This document shows positions 44,092 through 51,862 of a stretch of 64,000 nt of DNA, piece after piece; positions within the stretch are counted from its first letter, which is position 1; every line of letters starts with the position of its first letter. A program made the position numbers and the translations under genes. The stretch covers positions 62,001 to 126,000 of the forward strand of contig CAMWUN010000001.1 of assembly GCA_947177425.1 (NCBI GenBank), written 5' to 3'. Below the pieces are notes generated by a model that was not told where the DNA came from, did no database searches, and was given only the letters and a program-made list of their open reading frames with translations. Source of the stretch: an uncultured bacterium. Lineage in GTDB: Bacteria; Bacillota; Clostridia; Lachnospirales; Lachnospiraceae.

Positions 44092-45285
44092 TCACCGTTT
44101 ATAGTATTCCGCAATCTTTGTAACTGCATTGATCACATCCCGCACATCCTGATTTGACATTGCATAATACAAAGGCAGGCTGATAATCTCTTCATATAGT
44201 TTTTCCGCTTTCGGGCACAATCCTCTCGCATACCCCAGCTTTTCATAATAAGGAAAATAGTACGTAGGAATATAATGCACATTGCAGCACACATTCTCTG
44301 CTTCAAGGGCTTCAAAAAACTGCTTCCTTCCTATACGCAGCTTCTCCCTGTCCAGCCGCAGAATATACAGATGCCGGGTAGTATCCGACTCCGGTATCTC
44401 CTTCTGGACGATAATCTGGGGAAGTCCCGAAAAAGCTTCATCGTATGCTTTTACAATTTCCTTTCGCCTTGCGGAAAACATGGGAAGCTTATCGAGCTGG
44501 CTGATGAGAAGCGCCGCCTGCATGTCAGTCATCCGGTAATTCATGCCAAGGGCTGTCTGTTCATAATACCAGGATCCGTCCGGCTCATGGGCCATCTGCT
44601 CCGGATCCCTTGTAATTCCATGGGCGCGGTAAAGCAGCAGTTTCCTGTAAAATGTCTCGCTGTTGGTCAGTACTGCGCCACCTTCCCCGCTGGTGACAGT
44701 CTTTACCGGATGAAAGCTTAAGGTTGTCATATCTGCAATGGAGCCATTGCATTTTCCTTTATACCTGGTACCGATTACGTGGGCGCCGTCCTCTATCAGC
44801 ACCAGATTATTGGCCCGGCAGTGGGCCAGAAGCGGGGCAAGTTCCACGGACTGTCCGGTGAAATCCACCGCCACCACGGCTTTCGTTTTTTTACTGGTAA
44901 GAGCCTTCACCTGCTCCGGGTCTATGTTGTAAGTTTCTTCATTAACATCTGCAAAAACAGGCCTTGCCCCGCAGTAGAGGGCACAGTTGGCCGAAGCCGC
45001 AAAAGTAATGGGGGTTGTGATGACCTCATCCCCCGCTTTCACGCCAGCCGCCTGACAGGCCATATGGAGAGCCGCTGTCCCGTTACTGCACACCACCGCG
45101 TAAGCCGCTCCTGTTATCCGGCAAAGCTTTTCTTCCAGTTCCGTGATCTTGGGCCCGCAGGTGAGATAATCGCTTTTAAGCACATCCACCACTGCCTGTA
45201 TGTCTGCCTCATCAATATACTGATGCCCATAAAATATCTTCGTATCCCGAACAGGATCTCCTCCGCATATTGCAGGTTTGTCCAT
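44092..45285 (-). CDS. pseC: UDP-4-amino-sugar transaminase (PseC)
   Basis: 397 residues. FYGHQYIDEADIQAVVDVLK and LTCGPKITELE at the start and the PLP lysine K195 in SFHPVKTVTSGEGGA identify PseC within the DegT family. It aminates the 4-keto sugar made by PseB in the pseudaminic pathway. The other pse genes lie 3-8 kb away on the opposite strand, and no PseB is in the window. The gene starts 3 bp after the Spo0A-like regulator, with GGAGG 7 nt upstream, so the two are co-transcribed. Confidence 0.9.
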   Translation of the reverse strand: MDKPAICGGDPVRDTKIFYGHQYIDEADIQAVVDVLKSDYLTCGPKITELEEKLCRITGAAYAVVCSNGTAALHMACQAAGVKAGDEVITTPITFAASANCALYCGARPVFADVNEETYNIDPEQVKALTSKKTKAVVAVDFTGQSVELAPLLAHCRANNLVLIEDGAHVIGTRYKGKCNGSIADMTTLSFHPVKTVTSGEGGAVLTNSETFYRKLLLYRAHGITRDPEQMAHEPDGSWYYEQTALGMNYRMTDMQAALLISQLDKLPMFSARRKEIVKAYDEAFSGLPQIIVQKEIPESDTTRHLYILRLDREKLRIGRKQFFEALEAENVCCNVHYIPTYYFPYYEKLGYARGLCPKAEKLYEEIISLPLYYAMSNQDVRDVINAVTKIAEYYKR

Positions 45286-45288
45286 CGC

Positions 45289-45681
45289 TCATCCTCCGTT
45301 TTCTCTTTCCTTTTCCGGCTTCATCTGTATCCTAATGGTATCTGCCATAGCCGCTATATATTCACTGTTGGTAGGTCTTCCCTGTCCGTTATCGGCGCAG
45401 TAGCCAAACAGATTCTCAAAAGTCTCTTTATTTCCTCTCTCCCAGGAAATTTCAATAGCATTGCGGATTGCCCTTTCAACCTTGCCGTCAGTGGTGTTAT
45501 ACCGTTTCGCTATTTCCGGGTACAAAAGCTTGGTAACACTGCCCACCACCTTCATATCCTCTTCTGCCATGAGCACAGCCGTCCTCACATACCTGTACCC
45601 CTTCAGATGGGCGGGCACACCCATATCCAGCATCATATGTGAAACTAACTGCTCCATTTTCTTTCCCGCGTCTTTCTGCAT
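45289..45681 (-). CDS. Stand-alone Spo0A-type DNA-binding domain protein
   Basis: 130 residues that align with the C-terminal domain of Spo0A: GVPAHLKGYRYVRTAV, VTKLLYPEIAKRYNTT, VERAIRNAIEISWERG and GRPTNSEYIA. The receiver domain is missing, so it cannot be phosphorylated like Spo0A. Within the recognition-helix region, residues that read A-S-R before VERAI in B. subtilis Spo0A are D-G-K here (65-67), so target specificity may differ. It is the first gene of the pseC operon, suggesting a local transcription factor. Its upstream region carries a fold-back element. Confidence 0.88.
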   Translation of the reverse strand: MQKDAGKKMEQLVSHMMLDMGVPAHLKGYRYVRTAVLMAEEDMKVVGSVTKLLYPEIAKRYNTTDGKVERAIRNAIEISWERGNKETFENLFGYCADNGQGRPTNSEYIAAMADTIRIQMKPEKERENGG

Positions 45682-45750
45682 AAAAATTCCCCCGCTTTTT
45701 AATTTATGTAATACATTTCGTATGCAAATGCTCCATGCGGAATGTGACTG

Positions 45751-45863
45751 TTACTTATAGCAAACGGCATAACAAATTTCTGTTTCCGGTTTCTGTCAAA
45801 GCCATATACTGGAACTTTGGCCGGACCAAAAACGAAATTTTTAATGTCGTTTACTATAAGTAT
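45751..45863. repeat. About 113-bp fold-back element upstream of the Spo0A-like gene
   Basis: Left arm TTACTTATAGCAAACG (45751-45766) and right arm CGTTTACTATAAGTAT (45848-45863) pair at 14 of 16 positions. Inside are weaker nested pairings: AAATTTC..GTTT with the right-hand AAACGAAATTT segment, then TCAAAG/CTTTG in the centre. It lies between the RdgB-like gene and the start of the Spo0A-like gene, and has no reading frame. A MITE-like element, a hairpin RNA or an invertible segment are all possible. Confidence 0.6.
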
Positions 45864-45919
45864 AAATTATGCCAATATATGTGAAAAGTTGTTATTCATC
45901 GCGTATCTGCGAATATAAA

Positions 45920-46567
45920 TCACAATAAATCATATTTTTTCAGAAAACACCGGAAAAAACGACTAAACCCGACCCGTGACACAAGAGCATCCTGCCCGTT
46001 TCCTTCCAAATCATAAAAATATTTTCTGCTATTTTTGTCGATAGAGATACTGTCCAGCGGAAAGCCTGCCGTTCTTTTGGAATGGGGAATATCTGTCAGC
46101 AGGAAATCTTCCCCCCACAGTTCCTCTTCCATGCTCTCTTCCCGGATTTCTTCATTCCATATCAGGCAGATTGCATTCTTATATCTGGCGCGTATCTGTC
46201 CATATTTCCGTACCAGTCCAATATAATGGGCCAGAAGTTCCTCATCGCTAAGGCGCTCCTCTCCCCGTCCCCTGACGCATACACCGGGCTGTTCTTCCCG
46301 GGGCAGGGCTTCTCCCGTTTCATGGTTCCAGAGAAATAATCCGCTGTCACAGGAAAACACCGGGCTTCTAAACAGATTAAAATAGCATTCCCCTTTCAGC
46401 CGGGCATTCTCAAGGGGCGTAACGCCCGTTTCTTCCACATCGGGCAGACTGATTCCCCTTGCTGCAGCAGCCTGTGCCAGTCCTGTTATATGCAAAGGAA
46501 GCCCTTCCAAAGCCCGCTCCATATATGCAATTTTAGCCTGGTTCCCCGTCCCGTAAATAATTTCCAC
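45920..46567 (-). CDS. RdgB/HAM1-like non-canonical purine NTP pyrophosphatase
   Basis: 215 residues. IIYGTGNQAKIAYMERAL at the N-terminus is the family's substrate-binding start, PVFSCDSGLFL carries the conserved acidic segment, and the C-terminal FPLDSISIDKNSRKYF is similar to the RdgB end. It would hydrolyse ITP/XTP to monophosphates and keep them out of DNA and RNA. The sequence is somewhat divergent, so the specificity is assigned by family. The start is a GTG with AGAGGT 7 nt upstream. It is adjacent to the 3-methyladenine glycosylase gene, another genome-upkeep enzyme. Confidence 0.78.
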   Translation of the reverse strand: MEIIYGTGNQAKIAYMERALEGLPLHITGLAQAAAARGISLPDVEETGVTPLENARLKGECYFNLFRSPVFSCDSGLFLWNHETGEALPREEQPGVCVRGRGEERLSDEELLAHYIGLVRKYGQIRARYKNAICLIWNEEIREESMEEELWGEDFLLTDIPHSKRTAGFPLDSISIDKNSRKYFYDLEGNGQDALVSRVGFSRFFRCFLKKYDLL

Positions 46568-46582
46568 TGCACTGACCTCTGC

Positions 46583-47116
46583 TTATTTTACAGGTTTATA
46601 CTTACCGTCATCTACAATAAACCGCCACAGAATATCCCTGTATTCCTGGGTAGCGTAATCAATTCCCACTCTCTTCGCCCTTATATACGCCGGCCTGTAT
46701 CCGTCATCCTCCAGCCAGAGTTTATGGGAAATGGTCATGTCTTCCTCATTTAATGCCCTGTCAATTTCCATGGCACGGGTCAGCTTTCCCGGCCCGTTAT
46801 ATCCTTCCACACCGCGGATCAGCACAGCTTCCGGATGCCCTTCCTTCCCGCTTACCACATTAAAAAGGGCATGCATCCCGTAGCACAGATATATATAGGA
46901 AGTTCCACCCTTCTCATAAAGAACCCTGGTACGCGGGGTCTTTCCTTTGCTGGCATGACAGGCTGTATCCTCCTCGCCGCAGTAACATTCCGTTTCCATA
47001 ATCCTGTATTTGAAAACCCTCCGGTCTGTCCTCCTGCACAACAGCTTCCCAAGAAGTTCCGGTGCAAGCTCCTGTGCGGGCCGGCTAAGGGCCCTTCTCC
47101 CCATTCTCTTTGCCAT
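46583..47116 (-). CDS. DNA-3-methyladenine glycosylase (AAG/MPG family)
   Basis: 177 residues, complete for the small bacterial AAG family. ELAPELLGKLL, IMETECYCGEEDTACHA and TSYIYLCYGMHALFNVV match the fold, with the catalytic-type Glu in METECY, and the PGKLTRAM segment follows. It excises alkylated and deaminated purines for base excision repair. The gene is 15 bp upstream of the RdgB-like gene on the same strand, so the two may form a small damage-avoidance operon. Confidence 0.93.
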   Translation of the reverse strand: MAKRMGRRALSRPAQELAPELLGKLLCRRTDRRVFKYRIMETECYCGEEDTACHASKGKTPRTRVLYEKGGTSYIYLCYGMHALFNVVSGKEGHPEAVLIRGVEGYNGPGKLTRAMEIDRALNEEDMTISHKLWLEDDGYRPAYIRAKRVGIDYATQEYRDILWRFIVDDGKYKPVK

Positions 47117-47184
47117 TTAAGTTCTTTTACCTCACCAGCCAGATTATTTAAAAATGCTCTGGCTACAGTATACACCCATCTCTT

Positions 47185-47286
47185 TCAGTTTTCCAGATAA
47201 TCCAGATAATCTTCTTCACTGGCAAAAAGCATATAGCTTCCATTTACCATTCCCATATAACCGCTGCTTACAAAATATCCTTTCAT
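47185..47286 (-). CDS. 33-residue small protein
   Basis: An ATG at 47284-47286 has AGGAGG 8 nt upstream and opens a frame of 33 codons to a TGA at 47185-47187. The peptide begins MKGYFVSSGYMGMVNG and ends with an acidic, aromatic tail (EEDYLDYLEN). The strong ribosome site and the balanced composition argue that it is translated. It has no membrane segment. I do not recognise a characterised family and assign no function. It is upstream of the AAG gene by 68 bp. Confidence 0.6.
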   Translation of the reverse strand: MKGYFVSSGYMGMVNGSYMLFASEEDYLDYLEN

Positions 47287-47449
47287 AAATCCTGCCTCCT
47301 GTCACTCTGATTTCTAAAGGTTATATCCTGATGGATACTTCCGTTTCTATAAACAGAATAACATTATGTCAGTCCTATAAAACGGACTTTAAAGCAGCCA
47401 GTCCCTTTAATTTCTATGTATAATACAGACTATCTTTCCCTGCAGTTTC

Positions 47450-49222
47450 CTACGGCAGCTCGTAGTGTTCACGCAGGCGCTTGACTTCCGCCATAAACGC
47501 CACATTTTCCTTGCTGGTCAGATTGATCTGGTATTCATGGGTTTCAAAATTATCCTCATTTAACTGGAGAAGACAAAGGGCTATATTGGAACAGTGATCT
47601 GACACTCTCTCATAGTTTGTCGTAATATCGGAAAGGACAAACCCCATCTCAATGGTGCACTTACCTTTGCGGAGTCTCTTAATATGACGCTTTTTGATTT
47701 CCGAATTCAGATAGTCAATGGCCTCCTCCATGGGTTCAACCATGCCAGCCAGTGTCAGATCCTCTTCCTGGAACACCAGTATAGCCGTATTGACAATATC
47801 CTTAACAGCTCCCGTAAAAATCTTTAACTCCTCCTCCGCCTTTCTGGAAAAATACAATTTCTTTTCCTCCATCTCCCTGGCGGATTCCATAATATTGATT
47901 GCATGGTCTGAAATTCTCTCGAAATCACCGATACAATGGAGCAGCACGGAAAGTTCCTGGCTGTCCTTTTCCGTGAGGTGCTTGCTGCTTAATTTTATAA
48001 GATAAGTGCCAAGTTCATCTTCATAGTGGTCCACCAGTTCTTCCAGTTCTATTACCCGCTCGGCATCTTTATTCTCAAATTTCTCAAACAGGTTCATGGC
48101 CAGGAACAGGGCGTCCCTCGCATGGTTCGCCATGTCGACAGCCGCATTTTTGCACTGCTCCAGGGCCAGGCCCGGCGTTCCCAGGAAACGGGAATCCAGA
48201 ATCTGTATCTCTTTTCTGGCCAGTTCCGCTGTCTGTGTCTCTTCACTGCTTTCCGGAATCGTCAGATATGCCAGTTTTTCCAGAATCCAGGTAAAGGGAT
48301 ACATAAGCACAACCGATACCACATTAAAAGCCGTATGGATTGCGGCAACCCCCAATGCGCTTGCCGGCCTGCCCAGAAAAGCAAACTCAAATACTGCATT
48401 CAGCGTATAGAAAACCACCATAAACGCCACCGCTTTTATTATCTTATAGTAAAGGCTGATCAGAGACGCCCTCTTTGCCTGCTTCCCCGCACCTGCACTG
48501 GAAATCAGCGCCGCCACACAGTCGCCCACGTTCTGTCCCATAATAATGGGAATGGCTGTTGAATAGCTGACTGCGCCGGATACGCATAAAGCCTGCAAAA
48601 TACCTATGGACGCAGAGGATGACTGGATAATCGCCGTCAGCACAAGGCCAATCAGCATCCCCAGCACCGGGTTGGAAAACATAAGAAGCATATCTATGAA
48701 ATCAGGATTCTCTGCCAGAGGTTTCACTGTACTTGACATAGTGTCCATACCAAACATAAGCACCGCAAAGCCAATCATGATGGTTGCCGCCACTTTATGT
48801 TTTTCCCTCCTGCACATGCTCAGCATAATTACCCCTGCAATTGCCAGAATAGGCGAAAAAGAAGAGGGTTTCAGAAGTTGGAAAAAAAGGCTTGAGCCTT
48901 CCACTCCGGTCAGGCTTAAAAGCCATGCTGTCACGGTAGTCCCCACATTAGCGCCCAGAATAACCCCTACAGCCTGGGAAAGCTTCATAATTCCCGAATT
49001 GACAAAACCCACCACCATAACAGTTGTTGCGGAAGAGGACTGGATAAGGGCCGTCACGCCTGCCCCCAGAAGAATGGCCGACAGCTTATTGGATGTAAGT
49101 TTCTCCAGAATAATCTCCAGCTTGCCGCCGGATGCCTTTTTCAGGCCATCTCCAAGCACCTCCATTCCATACAAAAATAATGCCAGCCCGCCAATCATAG
49201 TAAGTACATCAAATATATCCAT
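47450..49222 (-). CDS. Na+/phosphate cotransporter family protein with PhoU-like domain
   Basis: 590 residues. Two copies of the NptA/SLC34 motif (QSSSATTVMVVGFVNSG and QSSSASIGILQAL) lie in the eight to nine-helix membrane part (about 1-320). The last roughly 230 residues are helical and soluble, resembling PhoU. This fusion type is widespread in Clostridia and is thought to move phosphate with sodium. Monocistronic, with GGAGGG before the ATG. Direction and substrate are inferred from the family. Confidence 0.9.
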   Translation of the reverse strand: MDIFDVLTMIGGLALFLYGMEVLGDGLKKASGGKLEIILEKLTSNKLSAILLGAGVTALIQSSSATTVMVVGFVNSGIMKLSQAVGVILGANVGTTVTAWLLSLTGVEGSSLFFQLLKPSSFSPILAIAGVIMLSMCRREKHKVAATIMIGFAVLMFGMDTMSSTVKPLAENPDFIDMLLMFSNPVLGMLIGLVLTAIIQSSSASIGILQALCVSGAVSYSTAIPIIMGQNVGDCVAALISSAGAGKQAKRASLISLYYKIIKAVAFMVVFYTLNAVFEFAFLGRPASALGVAAIHTAFNVVSVVLMYPFTWILEKLAYLTIPESSEETQTAELARKEIQILDSRFLGTPGLALEQCKNAAVDMANHARDALFLAMNLFEKFENKDAERVIELEELVDHYEDELGTYLIKLSSKHLTEKDSQELSVLLHCIGDFERISDHAINIMESAREMEEKKLYFSRKAEEELKIFTGAVKDIVNTAILVFQEEDLTLAGMVEPMEEAIDYLNSEIKKRHIKRLRKGKCTIEMGFVLSDITTNYERVSDHCSNIALCLLQLNEDNFETHEYQINLTSKENVAFMAEVKRLREHYELP

Positions 49223-49282
49223 ATCTTTATCCCTCCGGAGCCCTGTAAAAAAAAACTGGTACGTTCTTAATTTTACACTATT

Positions 49283-50188
49283 TCATTCATTTTGGATATA
49301 GTCATTTTCAACATCCCCGCGTTCTTTTTGTTTACGGAATTCATTTCTGTACTGGACCGGTGTTCTTCCTGTGGCTTTTTTGAATGCCTGGGAAAAATAA
49401 GACTGGGAAGAGAACCCAAGCATTGCCGAGATCTGGGCAATAGAATAGCTGGTGGATTCCAACAGGGATTTTCCTTCCTGTATCCTCTTCTGAATCAGAT
49501 AGTTGATAGGTGACAGGCCTGTATATCTGGTAAAAGCATGGGCCATATAATATTTATTCATATGGGTAATGGAAGCCAGTGTATCCAGCGTTATATTCTC
49601 CGAATAATTGGAATCCAGAAAGTTTTTGATCTGCGTGCATTCTCTGTTCAGAAGCGTATTCGTGCTTTTTACAATGGATAAATCGTCATTCCGCAGCATA
49701 CAGATCAAAAGCACTTCCAGCAGATTCTGGCAGACCGTCTCGTAATTGTCTTTCTTATGGGTAATCTCTTCCAGCATAATATTCAGATAGGCATACACAT
49801 TGGAATTCTGCATATTGTATTTATACACCGTACCGAAAGCTGTCTGCATGGACATGCCGTCCTGGGCGGATGCAATATTCTCAAAAGAGAAAGAGAGGCC
49901 GTTTATACCTAACACAATATATTCCAGCGGAGAATCGTTCCCTGACTTTTCTGTATGCTGCACATGGGGATTGATAATAACCATATCGTTTTTACCCACT
50001 GGGAACCCCTCCCCCTCCGCAACAAAAAATCCGCTTCCGTTTACCACATAAAACAGTTCACTAAAAGGATGGGAATGCAGGATGCTCTGCCAGTCCCCCT
50101 CATATTTTGATGTAGAAATGTATAAAAGTTTTGATTCCCCAAAGGATGATGTTCTGCTTTCTTCAATTCTGTGTCTGGTATTTCCCAT
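49283..50188 (-). CDS. AraC-family transcriptional regulator
   Basis: About 301 residues from the ATG at 50188, where GAGGG lies 7 nt upstream; an ATG 7 codons earlier has no site. The N-terminal cupin domain (ILHSHPFSELFYVVNGSG) and C-terminal double HTH (TLASITHMNKYYMAHAFTRY, IAQISAMLGFSSQSYFSQAF) are typical. The gene is divergent from the NahK-like kinase, so it probably controls that gene in response to a sugar. Its own promoter is proposed at 50223-50251. Confidence 0.92.
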   Translation of the reverse strand: MGNTRHRIEESRTSSFGESKLLYISTSKYEGDWQSILHSHPFSELFYVVNGSGFFVAEGEGFPVGKNDMVIINPHVQHTEKSGNDSPLEYIVLGINGLSFSFENIASAQDGMSMQTAFGTVYKYNMQNSNVYAYLNIMLEEITHKKDNYETVCQNLLEVLLICMLRNDDLSIVKSTNTLLNRECTQIKNFLDSNYSENITLDTLASITHMNKYYMAHAFTRYTGLSPINYLIQKRIQEGKSLLESTSYSIAQISAMLGFSSQSYFSQAFKKATGRTPVQYRNEFRKQKERGDVENDYIQNE

Positions 50189-50222
50189 GCTTTTTCCCTC
50201 TTTACCCATTTTTAGTAATTTT

Positions 50223-50251
50223 AATATATCAACTTTTATATATTTTGTCTA
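50223..50251 (-). promoter_or_regulatory. Promoter of the AraC-family gene
   Basis: Minus strand TAGACA (50246-50251) and TATATT (50223-50228), 17-nt spacer, both five of six matches to consensus. Confidence 0.55.
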
Positions 50252-50470
50252 TAATTAAAAAAATATACCGCAAGAACTTTCGATTCTATTTTGCAGGACA
50301 GCCAGTCCACGGTTTTTTTTCCGCACACTTTGCCGTGTTTTAGGCGATATGGATAGTAACCAGTTTGTAATGGCGCATAAAATATATAAAATATACAATG
50401 CATTGTGGTTTGTTTTTATTTTATATTTTTAGCCAAAGCAATAAATATAAAACACCAGGCAACAATCAGC

Positions 50471-50499
50471 TTGACTATAAAATTTGTTTTTTATATACT
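50471..50499 (+). promoter_or_regulatory. Promoter of the NahK-like gene
   Basis: TTGACT (50471-50476), 17-nt spacer, TATACT (50494-50499); each hexamer matches five of six consensus bases. It is about 120 nt upstream of the start codon, leaving a long leader. Confidence 0.6.
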
Positions 50500-50620
50500 T
50501 ATAATGATTATATACATATTATAAATAACTTTTTTGTTGCAATAAGCTACAGGGTGAATTAAAGCAGCATTTGGACATGGCTGCCATGGAAATGCGCCAA
50601 GCAGACTATAAGGAGAATGT

Positions 50621-51748
50621 ATGAGCGAAGAAAACAAGACTTGTTCTAAAATAGATGAAGTAATTGAACAGTTTGCCTTTCAGGGGCAGCTTATCACAAA
50701 AAAACTTTACAGAAACGGCCACATCAATGACACTTTCCTGATTGTTTACCAATTGCCGGACGGCAGCCGGAAACAATATATTTTGCAGAGAATGAACCAT
50801 ATGATTTTTAAGCAGCCTGAAGAGCTGATGGAAAATATAGTCAATGTCACAGAGTATCTGCGGAAGGTGATTCTCTCCCAGGGCGGCGACCCGGAAAGGG
50901 AAACCTTAAATGTAGTGAAAACCCGGAAAGGGGAAAGTTATTATAAGGACAGCAGCAATAATTACTGGAGAGTATTCCTGTTTATAGAACATACCATATG
51001 CCTTGAAATGGTGGAAAGCGAAAAAGACTTTTATGACAGTGCCGTGGCTTTCGGCACTTTTCAGAGAATGCTGGCAGATTATCCCGCCAGTACTCTTCAC
51101 GAAACGATTCCCAACTTCCACAATACCCCTTCCCGTTTCAGGGACTTCAAAAAAGCTGTGGAAAAAGATATTATGGGAAGGGCCGCGCTTGCCAGAGAAG
51201 AAATTGCCTTTGCATTAGAACGGGAGGCCGAAACCTCTGCACTTACCGATCTTTTAAAAAGCGGGGAACTTCCTTTACGGGTGACGCACAACGATACCAA
51301 GCTGAACAATATTTTGTTTGATGCAGACACAAAAAAAGCCCTCTGCGTCATAGATCTTGACACAGTCATGCCGGGACTTTCCCACTATGATTTCGGTGAT
51401 TCCATTCGTTTTGGAGCCAGCACAGGAGCAGAGGACGAGAAGGATCTTAGCAAAATCGGGGTAGATTTATCCCTGTTTGAGGCCTTTACCAGGGGTTTTC
51501 TGGAAGGATGCCAGGGAAGCCTTACCGAAAAAGAAATTGAAATGCTTCCCATGGGCGCCAAACTAATGACCTATGAATGCGGTATCCGGTTTCTGGCGGA
51601 TTATCTGGAAGGAGACGTCTACTTCAAAATCCACAGGGAGGGACATAATCTTGACAGAGCCAGAACGCAGTTTAAGCTTGTAGCAGATATGGAATCCAAG
51701 TGGGACGAGCTTACCGCTATTGTTGAAAAATATAAACATTCATGCTGA
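50621..51748 (+). CDS. N-acetylhexosamine 1-kinase-like phosphotransferase (NahK family)
   Basis: 375 residues of the aminoglycoside/choline kinase fold. The Brenner-type motif is VTHNDTKLNNILFD (D225 catalytic-type), and VIDLDTVMPG (D245, D247) gives the metal-binding DFG-like segment. FIEHTICLEM and RFRDFKKAVEKD resemble NahK/LnpB proteins that phosphorylate N-acetylhexosamines at C1. That would feed host-glycan or peptidoglycan sugars into UDP-HexNAc metabolism. Other kinases of this fold (homoserine, choline) are alternatives. AGGAGAA precedes the ATG. Confidence 0.78.
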   Translation: MSEENKTCSKIDEVIEQFAFQGQLITKKLYRNGHINDTFLIVYQLPDGSRKQYILQRMNHMIFKQPEELMENIVNVTEYLRKVILSQGGDPERETLNVVKTRKGESYYKDSSNNYWRVFLFIEHTICLEMVESEKDFYDSAVAFGTFQRMLADYPASTLHETIPNFHNTPSRFRDFKKAVEKDIMGRAALAREEIAFALEREAETSALTDLLKSGELPLRVTHNDTKLNNILFDADTKKALCVIDLDTVMPGLSHYDFGDSIRFGASTGAEDEKDLSKIGVDLSLFEAFTRGFLEGCQGSLTEKEIEMLPMGAKLMTYECGIRFLADYLEGDVYFKIHREGHNLDRARTQFKLVADMESKWDELTAIVEKYKHSC

Positions 51749-51781
51749 TTACCAGCATTGCAGATTATGACCTGTCAGCAC

Positions 51782-51818
51782 AGGAGGCAGCACACCAAAC
51801 AGTGTGCTGCCTCCTTTT
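51782..51818. terminator. Bidirectional terminator between NahK-like gene and mfd
   Basis: Perfect 14-bp stem AGGAGGCAGCACAC (51782-51795) with GTGTGCTGCCTCCT (51802-51815), 6-nt loop and a short T-run on the plus side. It sits between convergent genes. Confidence 0.85.
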
Positions 51819-51862
51819 ATACATAGAAGGTATACAAAAAATTTTTCTGCAATGGAGCCCCG

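Larger units (their letters stand above)
50189..50620. other. AT-rich divergent regulatory gap
   Basis: 432 bp between the AraC-family gene and the NahK-like gene. It holds promoters for both directions (50223-50251 minus, 50471-50499 plus) and no coding frame with a plausible start. No clear palindromic operator for the AraC protein stands out. Confidence 0.6.

Noticed and set aside
45751-45863. A confirmed invertible promoter
   Set aside because: Inverted arms exist, but no strong promoter lies inside and the centre also folds on itself, so inversion is only a hypothesis.
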